Assembly: GCA_022843905.1 (NCBI GenBank)
Contig: JALHMT010000007.1
Coordinates: 1 to 64,000 of the forward strand
Direction: 5' to 3'
Source: Rubrivivax sp.
GTDB taxonomy: Bacteria; Pseudomonadota; Gammaproteobacteria; Burkholderiales; Burkholderiaceae_C
Length of the DNA: 64,000 nucleotides
Shown here piece after piece: positions 7,788 through 14,323 of this stretch (position 1 is its first letter; every line of letters begins with the position of its first letter). The translations under genes were made by a program, and so were the position numbers. The notes under the pieces are model-generated. The model saw nothing but the letters and a program-made list of their open reading frames with translations, searched no databases and had not been told where the DNA came from.

Positions 7788-9208
7788 ACATCCGCAACAC
7801 AGCGACCGCGCGGCTGGGCCCGCAGGGGCGCTTGAATCGACGTCGTGCTCGTCTTGGGGCCCTGGTACTGACGGCTGGCATTCTCGCCGCGCCAGCGCAG
7901 GCTCTGACGCTCGCCGAAGCCTTCGAGGCTGTCCGTCTCAACGACCCCCAGTATCGGGCCGCCGAACGGGAACTTGAGGCGACGCGACTGGGCATCCCGA
8001 TTGCCCGTTCATCGCTGCTGCCGCAGATTGCATTGAACCTCTCGACCTCCGACATCAATGGGCTGCGCCAGTTTCCCAACGCGTTCAACCAGGAAGTCAC
8101 GGTACGCGTCGACTACACCGCGCCCTCGTCGTCCCTGTCGCTGCGCGCTCCGCTGTTGAATTTCGAAGGCCTGGGCCGATTGCGCCAGGCGGAGGCGCAG
8201 ACCGCGGTGGCGGAGCAGACTTTCCGGGCACGAGGACTCTCGTTGGTCGACCGGCTCGGAACCGCCTACATCCAAACCCTGCTGGTCCGCACCAACGTTC
8301 GCGTCTCAGAGCGCGAAGTGACCGCTGCTGAAGCCCAGGTTCAGCGGGCCGAGCAACGGCAGCGAATGGGTGAGGGGACGCGCACGGAGGAGGCGCAGGC
8401 CCGGTCCGCGCTCGAGCAGGCTCGCTACCGGATGATTGACGCGCGGGATCAGTTGGCCACCGCGATGGCGCGCCTGCAGCGCATGACAGGTCAGCAGCTG
8501 GCCTGGATCAACGAGCTGCCTGAGCAGTTCAGGCCGATGCCGTTGCCAAACGGGTCGTTGCGGGAGTGGTTGGACATGGCTGCAGACCTGAGTCCGGTGC
8601 TGGAAGCTCGCCGCCATGCCGTTCGTGTTGCCAGAGCCGGTGTCCAGCGCAACCGCGCCGGACACCTACCCAGGCTCGATGCCGTGGCCAGTGTGTCGCG
8701 TTCCAGAAACGAGTCCTTGAACAACCTCAACCAGTCGTCCAGTCTTCGCAGCCTGGGACTGCAACTGTCCGTTCCCTTGTATGCCGGTGGAGGCGTCGAT
8801 GCGAGTGTGCGTCAATCCGAGTCCTTGCAGGCTCAAGCGGAGGAAGAGCTTCGCGGGGAACGCGAGACTCTCGACCTCGAGGTGCAGCGATTGCATCAAG
8901 CGGTCACGCACGGTGTCGATCGGATCGATGCAGCGATGAGGGTGGTCGAGTCCACCCAGATCGCATTGACCGGGGTCAGTCGGGCCTTGGATGCGGGTTT
9001 CGCGACACCGGTGGACGTTCTGGATGCACAGGCACGGCTCTTCTCCGTCCAGCGCGATGCAGCTCAGGCACGTTACGAATACCTCGTCGCCCGGATGCGA
9101 CTGATGGCACAGGTCGGAATGCCGATGCACCAGGTCGTCAGCGACCTCGATCAGCTCCTTGCGGTCCGGGCCGAAGTGGACACGACGAACGCGCGCGCCA
9201 AGCCATGA
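7784..9208 (+). CDS. TolC-family outer membrane channel of the type I secretion system
   Basis: 474 aa. The GTG at 7784 overlaps the adaptor stop (GTGA). An Arg-rich N-terminus and hydrophobic stretch ending in APAQALTL near residues 25-42 form a signal peptide. The mature part starts LTLAEAFEAVRLNDPQYRAA, typical of outer-membrane efflux proteins, and has two long alpha-helical repeats with Gln/Ala/Arg heptads (AEAQVQRAEQRQ; ALDAGFATPVDVLDAQ). It should trimerise in the outer membrane and complete the channel for the adjacent ABC/HlyD genes. A private TolC inside the operon implies a dedicated export path. Confidence 0.92.
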   Translation: MNIRNTATARLGPQGRLNRRRARLGALVLTAGILAAPAQALTLAEAFEAVRLNDPQYRAAERELEATRLGIPIARSSLLPQIALNLSTSDINGLRQFPNAFNQEVTVRVDYTAPSSSLSLRAPLLNFEGLGRLRQAEAQTAVAEQTFRARGLSLVDRLGTAYIQTLLVRTNVRVSEREVTAAEAQVQRAEQRQRMGEGTRTEEAQARSALEQARYRMIDARDQLATAMARLQRMTGQQLAWINELPEQFRPMPLPNGSLREWLDMAADLSPVLEARRHAVRVARAGVQRNRAGHLPRLDAVASVSRSRNESLNNLNQSSSLRSLGLQLSVPLYAGGGVDASVRQSESLQAQAEEELRGERETLDLEVQRLHQAVTHGVDRIDAAMRVVESTQIALTGVSRALDAGFATPVDVLDAQARLFSVQRDAAQARYEYLVARMRLMAQVGMPMHQVVSDLDQLLAVRAEVDTTNARAKP

Positions 9209-10110
9209 CTAATCGAACCGTGTTCCCCAGCTTGTCCAGGCTCGCTGCCGTGCTTGTCGTGTTGCCGCTGGCTCTGCTTGCCGGCTGCGGCGGCAGTGGC
9301 GGGGGAGCTGACGGAGGCGGAGCCTTCGTCAGCAACATCACTGTCTCATCGGTCCGGTTTGGCGCCACCATGGGCATCACGGTCACCGGACGGAACCTGG
9401 GTGCCGCCATCGAGCTGACCGTCGACGGAGACTGCACCGATGTCACTCGGGTTGTCGGCACTTCGGACGATGCCGTTCAGTGGACCTGTGTCGTTCGCAG
9501 CCTGGGCGAACTGGTGCCCCGCGTCAGGAACTCGGAGACACGGCGGGAGCTCGGCTCTGTCAAGGTCAATGTGCCGGCGCCCCGGGTGTCCATCACAGCA
9601 ACGGACGGCACACGCTCGGGGACGTTCGTGATGGAACTGGACCCCGTCGCGGCGCCGAAGACCGTCGAGAACTTCCTGGCTTACGTGAACACCACTCCGA
9701 CGAGCTTCTATCGCAACACGCTCTTCCACCGGGTCGTGCCGGCGGTTGGTGTCTTCGGCGGCGGGTTCACGAACGGGCTCAGCAATTCCTTGTTGCCAAA
9801 GTCAGCCACCCGTCCCGCTATTCCGCTCGAGGCCGGCCTGAAGAATTTGCGCGGCACCGTGGCTATGTTCCGCGGTGCGGCAGCGACCTCCGCAACCAGT
9901 CAGTTCTTCATCAATACCAGCGACAACCCCCAGTTCGATACGGGCGCCAACGGCGATCCAGCCGGCTATGCCGTGTTCGGCCGGGTCATCGAAGGTATCA
10001 ATGTCGTCGACGAGATCAACACGGTCCCGACCGGCTACGACGTAGGCCAGGCCGTAAGCGGGGTGCCATCGATACCGGTGTCGATCACGGCCATCAGCCA
10101 GATCCGCTAA
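9205..10110 (+). CDS. Cyclophilin-type peptidyl-prolyl isomerase, lipoprotein
   Basis: 301 aa. A signal sequence ends in the lipobox LLAGC (Cys at about residue 29), followed by a Gly/Ser-rich tether, so the protein should be lipid-anchored. Residues ~40-125 form a beta-rich domain with VRFGATMGITVTGRNLGA and a likely disulfide pair. Residues ~130-300 are a cyclophilin domain: PKTVENFLAYV, FYRNTLFHRVVP, SATSQFFINTSDN and YAVFGRVIEGINVVDEI. The ATGA overlap with the TolC gene makes it part of the secretion operon. A folding catalyst there suggests help with substrate folding at the cell surface, although type I substrates normally bypass the periplasm. Confidence 0.88.
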   Translation: MTNRTVFPSLSRLAAVLVVLPLALLAGCGGSGGGADGGGAFVSNITVSSVRFGATMGITVTGRNLGAAIELTVDGDCTDVTRVVGTSDDAVQWTCVVRSLGELVPRVRNSETRRELGSVKVNVPAPRVSITATDGTRSGTFVMELDPVAAPKTVENFLAYVNTTPTSFYRNTLFHRVVPAVGVFGGGFTNGLSNSLLPKSATRPAIPLEAGLKNLRGTVAMFRGAAATSATSQFFINTSDNPQFDTGANGDPAGYAVFGRVIEGINVVDEINTVPTGYDVGQAVSGVPSIPVSITAISQIR

Positions 10111-10113
10111 CCG

Positions 10114-10947
10114 ATGGAGAGCATTCAGACACCTCGAGGTACCGACGGCGGAGTCATTTCGCGCTGCTGGTCCTGGTTGGCAGACCTTCCTTTGGCCTGG
10201 CCGCTGGCCAAGCGTGATGTTATGGCGCGTTACCGAGGCAGCCTCGTCGGCGTCTTGTGGGCCTTGCTGGCCCCGATGGCCATGGTGGCCGTCTACACGC
10301 TGGTCTTTCGCGGGGTGTTTCAGGCCCGCTGGGGCAGCGGCCAAGCCGACGGCTTCGGCTACGTTGCACGTCTGTTCTCAGGTCTCATGGTGTTCACGGC
10401 CGTATCCGAGGTCGCGGTGCGGGCTACAAGGCTGATGCAGGACAACGCGAACCTGGTCAAGCGGGTGGTTTTCCCCCTGGAGCTGCTGTGTGTGGCCCTG
10501 CTCATGCAGGTGGCGGTTCACTCGCTCGTCCAGGTTGGCCTCCTGGGCATCCTGTTGATGATCTTTGGCGAAGGTCCGCGGTGGTCGTGGCTGTGGTTGC
10601 CGGTGGCGTGGGCCTGGGTGCTCGCCTTGCAGTACACCTTGTCTCTGGTGCTTGCGGCGATCGGCTGCTATGCGCGGGACCTGCAACACATGGTGCCAGT
10701 GGCCATGACGGGCCTGATGTTCCTATCGCCGGTCTTTTATCCGGCCGATGCCGCTCCGGCGGCCTTGCGCCTGGTGTTGTCGCTGAACCCGGTGTCGGCC
10801 CCGATCGAGATGATGCGAATGGCATGGTTTGGCGACCCCTTCGACCTGCAGATGGCCGGGCTGCAATTGGTGGTTCTGGCCGTGACCCTGCTGGCCGCGC
10901 GCTGGGTGTTCGCCCGGCTGCGGCCAGGCTTCCCGGACTTGGTCTGA
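10114..10947 (+). CDS. ABC-2 polysaccharide export permease (Wzm/KpsM-like)
   Basis: 277 aa with about six membrane segments. The conserved ABC-2 amino-terminal stretch is visible as VMARYRGSLVGVLWALLAPMA. It is the membrane half of an exporter that moves undecaprenyl-linked polysaccharide such as O-antigen, teichoic-acid-like or capsule chains across the inner membrane. It starts four bases after the cyclophilin gene, and its stop overlaps the ATPase start (TGATG, 10945-10949), so permease and ATPase are translationally coupled. It is probably transcribed with the type I secretion genes. Confidence 0.9.
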   Translation: MESIQTPRGTDGGVISRCWSWLADLPLAWPLAKRDVMARYRGSLVGVLWALLAPMAMVAVYTLVFRGVFQARWGSGQADGFGYVARLFSGLMVFTAVSEVAVRATRLMQDNANLVKRVVFPLELLCVALLMQVAVHSLVQVGLLGILLMIFGEGPRWSWLWLPVAWAWVLALQYTLSLVLAAIGCYARDLQHMVPVAMTGLMFLSPVFYPADAAPAALRLVLSLNPVSAPIEMMRMAWFGDPFDLQMAGLQLVVLAVTLLAARWVFARLRPGFPDLV

Positions 10948-12155
10948 TGAGCCGGGGCACTGACGATGTCGTCATCGCACTCGACGACGTCAGCAAGAGT
11001 TATTCGCTGGAGTCGCGCCCCTGGCATCGGTTGTGGAACCAGCTGACCGGGCAGATGTCACGCGGCCGGCAACACCACGCCCTGAACCACGTCAGTCTGC
11101 GCGTCCGCCGGGGCGAGGTGGTCGGTGTCGTCGGTCGCAACGGTGCTGGCAAGTCGACGTTGCTGCAGGTGGTATGCGGCGTGCTGCAGCCTTCCAGCGG
11201 CGTGCTGTCCGTCAAGGGCCGGGTCGCCGCGCTGCTGGAACTCGGCGCAGGCTTCAATCCGGAACTGACCGGGCGAGAGAACGTGAGGCTCAATGGACCT
11301 CTGCTCGGCATGAGCGCGCCACAGGTCGAGGCGCTGTTGCCGGAGATCGTCGACTTTGCCGGCATCGGCGACTACATCGACCAGCCGGTGCGCAGCTATT
11401 CGAGCGGCATGTTCATGCGACTTGCGTTCTCGATGGCCACCAGCGTGGAGCCCGACATCCTGGTCATCGACGAGGCGCTGTCCGTCGGCGACGGTGCGTT
11501 CGCGCGCAAGTCCTTCGAGCGCATCATGGCCCTGAAGGAGAAGGGCACCACCATCCTCTTCTGCTCGCATTCGATGTTCCAGGTGGAGTCGCTTTGCCAG
11601 CGTGCGATCTGGATCGAGGGCGGCAGCATCCGGTTCGATGGTCATGCGCATCAGGCGACGGTCGAATACTCGGAGTGGCTCGCCCGCTCGGAGAAGGATC
11701 CCACGGGCTCGTTGCCCAAGCCGCAGCGCTTCGATTCGCCGACGGCCTCCATCGTTGCCATCGACGTGGCGGCGCCGTCGGAAGGTCTGTATCGAAGCGG
11801 AGTGGACGATCTCGAGGTGTCCGTCACCTACCGCAGCGATCCCACGCTGGCTTGCCCTACGCTGGGCGTGCTGTTGCTGGGGCCCGACTCACGCGTGGTG
11901 GCCAGCGCCGGCAACTGGATCGACGGCGTTGTGCTGGATCGGGCGACCGACGGTTCCGGCCGGGCCACGCTGCGGTTCCCGCGCCTGCCGCTGCTGAAAG
12001 GGCGCTACGGTATCTCGGTCTATGTGCTCTGCGACCGGTCGATCATCGTCTACGCCGCCGCCGAGCACGTGTCATCCATCGAAGTGACCCAGACGACGCT
12101 GGAGCAGGGGGTCGTGTCGTTGCCGCACGAGTGGATCATGGCGCCGCCGAGATGA
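10947..12155 (+). CDS. ABC polysaccharide export ATPase with C-terminal carbohydrate-binding domain (Wzt-like)
   Basis: 402 aa. ATPase domain: Walker A GRNGAGKST at residues 63-71, signature YSSGMFMRLAF, Walker B ILVIDEALSVGD, and an H-loop in CSHSM. The A-loop and distance to Walker A are typical of the Wzt/TagH branch. About 150 residues after the ATPase domain form a beta-rich C-terminal domain like the Wzt module that reads the glycan terminal modification before export. This argues for a chain-capping signal made by nearby enzymes. Start chosen at ATG 10947 from the TGATG coupling; a longer upstream frame is antisense-free shadow of the permease gene. Confidence 0.9.
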   Translation: MSRGTDDVVIALDDVSKSYSLESRPWHRLWNQLTGQMSRGRQHHALNHVSLRVRRGEVVGVVGRNGAGKSTLLQVVCGVLQPSSGVLSVKGRVAALLELGAGFNPELTGRENVRLNGPLLGMSAPQVEALLPEIVDFAGIGDYIDQPVRSYSSGMFMRLAFSMATSVEPDILVIDEALSVGDGAFARKSFERIMALKEKGTTILFCSHSMFQVESLCQRAIWIEGGSIRFDGHAHQATVEYSEWLARSEKDPTGSLPKPQRFDSPTASIVAIDVAAPSEGLYRSGVDDLEVSVTYRSDPTLACPTLGVLLLGPDSRVVASAGNWIDGVVLDRATDGSGRATLRFPRLPLLKGRYGISVYVLCDRSIIVYAAAEHVSSIEVTQTTLEQGVVSLPHEWIMAPPR

Positions 12156-13534
12156 TCGAAGGTCTTGCGCTGGCGGCGCAAGGCGCGTGGCCGGCACCCT
12201 GCGCCGTGATGGTGGTGGGTGACGGGTGCGACGAGGCCTGCCGCCTTCTCCGATCTCTGGGTTATGCAGCTCAGGCACGTGCCACGCTGACCGGCGACGG
12301 CGAGCGCTCGCCGGCTCTTCTCCTGCTTGCGGATCAGGTGCGGGTGGACGCGGTGGCGATGCTCGAGCTTCTGGGACTTCGCTTGGCTGCAGGCGAGGCG
12401 AGCGTTCTCGTCGCCGACCCGCGTGAGTCACCATCGAGACGTCTGAGCGCTATCGCCCTGATCGAGGTCGTGGCCCGCCGGCTCGATTGGACAGTGGCGA
12501 AGCCTGCGTCGGGTTGGACCTTGCTGCGAAGGCCAGCGAAGGCCGATCGCGAGTTCCGGTGGGTGGCCCCCGACAGATCAGCCGACATGCGCGCGCAGTT
12601 CCAGAACATCTTCGGGCAGGGCATGAGCGAAGCGCTGTGGCGGTGGAAGTACGCCGAAGGCCAGGGAGTCGGGCTGGGCTTGTGGCGGGAGGGTCGGCTG
12701 CTTGCGCACTACGGCGGCATGGTTCGCGATGTTCGTGCCTTCGGTCGGTCCGTTCGGGCCTGCCAGGTGTGCGACGTCATGGTGGCGGCCGACGCCCGCG
12801 CCGCCTTGGCGCGGCGAGGGCCACTGGTGCAGATCACCAGCACCTTCCTCGAGCACCAGATCGGATGGGATCTGCCCTGTCGAATCGGCTTCGGCTTCCC
12901 GAGCGACCGCCACTTCGGCGTTGCGCACCACTTGGGGCTCTACGATGCCGTTGACGAGATGCTGATGCTGGCCTGGCCGATCTCGCCGATGTCGTCTCGT
13001 CTAGGGCCATCCTGGCAGGTTGAACCGATTGCCGGCAATGCCTTGCGGCCCGGTTCATGGATCGCCGCCCGCGTCGACCAGCTCTGGTCGTCAATGGCCA
13101 GTGACTTCTCCGGCAAGGTGATCGGCGTGCGCGATGCAGCCTGGTTACGCCACCGCTACGTGGACAGACCCGATGCCGAATACCGGACGTGGGCCGTCTG
13201 TTCAGGAATTCTGCGCCGCTGGATCGGGGTTGTCGTCACACGCGATTACGGCACGCACACCGAGCTGATGGATGTCGTAGGTCAGCCCCGGCACTTCGAC
13301 ACACTGTTGTCGGCGGCCCGGCAAGTGGCGGCCCAGTCGGGCTCGTCCTATCTGCACGCATGGATCACGGCGTCCCAGCTCCCCTTGCTTCAGCACCCCG
13401 GAGAGGACGGAACTCGTCCTTTACCTCAGAAGCTGGGCATACTGGTGCCCGCCAACGCTCACAATGCCGGCCCTGCGCCTTCCGATTTCGTGGGACGATG
13501 GTTCCTGATGTCTGGTGACACGGATTTCCGCTGA
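12152..13534 (+). CDS. GNAT-like acetyltransferase domain protein
   Basis: 460 aa, ATGA overlap with the Wzt-like gene. The N-terminal ~110 residues are Ala/Leu-rich and unassigned. From about residue 125 the sequence resembles GNAT-type proteins of polysaccharide clusters: QFQNIFGQGMSEALWRWKYA, then LLAHYGGMVRDV, CQVCDVMVAADAR and CRIGFGFPSDRH. No classical acetyl-CoA P-loop is clear, so catalytic activity is uncertain. Next to a PIG-L deacetylase and sugar transferases, it could acylate a nucleotide sugar or the chain end. The family call is tentative; the gene itself is secure from coupling and frame. Confidence 0.65.
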   Translation: MIEGLALAAQGAWPAPCAVMVVGDGCDEACRLLRSLGYAAQARATLTGDGERSPALLLLADQVRVDAVAMLELLGLRLAAGEASVLVADPRESPSRRLSAIALIEVVARRLDWTVAKPASGWTLLRRPAKADREFRWVAPDRSADMRAQFQNIFGQGMSEALWRWKYAEGQGVGLGLWREGRLLAHYGGMVRDVRAFGRSVRACQVCDVMVAADARAALARRGPLVQITSTFLEHQIGWDLPCRIGFGFPSDRHFGVAHHLGLYDAVDEMLMLAWPISPMSSRLGPSWQVEPIAGNALRPGSWIAARVDQLWSSMASDFSGKVIGVRDAAWLRHRYVDRPDAEYRTWAVCSGILRRWIGVVVTRDYGTHTELMDVVGQPRHFDTLLSAARQVAAQSGSSYLHAWITASQLPLLQHPGEDGTRPLPQKLGILVPANAHNAGPAPSDFVGRWFLMSGDTDFR

Positions 13535-13546
13535 CTGGCAGTCGTC

Positions 13547-14317
13547 ATGCTCTCCTCTTCGACCCTGCCCCAGGAACTGGACATCCATCCTTACGACGCC
13601 TTGGCGGGACTGCCGGGGCGGTCCCTGCTCGTCTTCGCGCCGCATCCAGACGACGAAGTCTTCGGCTGCGGCGGCATCCTGGCGCTTGCGGTGGATGCGG
13701 GCGCTTCGGTGAGGGTTGTCGTCATTACCGAAGGCGATCAAGGGGGAGACGTCCGGGCGCGCCGTGAGGAGAGCCTCGCCGCGGCGCGGGTTCTCGCTCC
13801 CGGCGGCGGGTTGGACCTGGAGTTCTGGCAAGAGCCGGATCGCAGGCTCGCCCTGTCGGAGCGGCTTGTGTTGCGCATGAGGGCGGCGATCGCCTCCAGT
13901 GGTGCGGATTGGGTTCTTGCGCCATCGCCATATGAGATTCATCCAGACCACCGCATCGTGTGCATGGCGACCTGCGAAGCCTTTGTCCGGGCCTTCTCCT
14001 CATCGTCGGACGCGAGACTGGCCTTCTTTGAGGTCGGCCATCCGCTGTTTGCCAGCCATCTGGTCGACATCACGGCCGTCGCGGGTCGCAAGGCGGCGGC
14101 GATGAACTGCTTCGCGTCACAGCTGGCCCGACAGCGCTACGACGAACACGTGCTGGCCATGAATCGCTTTCGGAGCTATACCCTGGGAGCTGAGGTCACC
14201 CATGCCGAGGCGCTTCAGGTGGTGTCGGCCGATGACTTGCGCCAGGGACTGGGCGCGGTGCTACGCCGCGTGGCCGAAGGTGTCGATCGGCGCCTTGGGT
14301 TGCCGCGGGAAGGGTGA
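13547..14317 (+). CDS. PIG-L/LmbE-family deacetylase
   Basis: 256 aa. The zinc-site motif is APHPDDE at residues 31-37, and a second conserved block is EIHPDHRIV near residue 127. These are hallmarks of LmbE/PIG-L N-acetylglucosamine deacetylases, which use a metal-activated water to remove acetyl from amino sugars. It starts 12 bp after the GNAT-like gene and is followed six bases later by a glycosyltransferase. A deacetylase beside an acyltransferase-like gene suggests swapping of the N-acyl group on a sugar of the exported glycan (inference). Confidence 0.87.
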   Translation: MLSSSTLPQELDIHPYDALAGLPGRSLLVFAPHPDDEVFGCGGILALAVDAGASVRVVVITEGDQGGDVRARREESLAAARVLAPGGGLDLEFWQEPDRRLALSERLVLRMRAAIASSGADWVLAPSPYEIHPDHRIVCMATCEAFVRAFSSSSDARLAFFEVGHPLFASHLVDITAVAGRKAAAMNCFASQLARQRYDEHVLAMNRFRSYTLGAEVTHAEALQVVSADDLRQGLGAVLRRVAEGVDRRLGLPREG

Positions 14318-14323
14318 GCGGCC

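Noticed and set aside
10257..10946. Longer N-terminal extension of the Wzt-like ATPase
   Set aside because: It overlaps the whole permease gene out of frame; the TGATG junction at 10945-10949 marks the true start.
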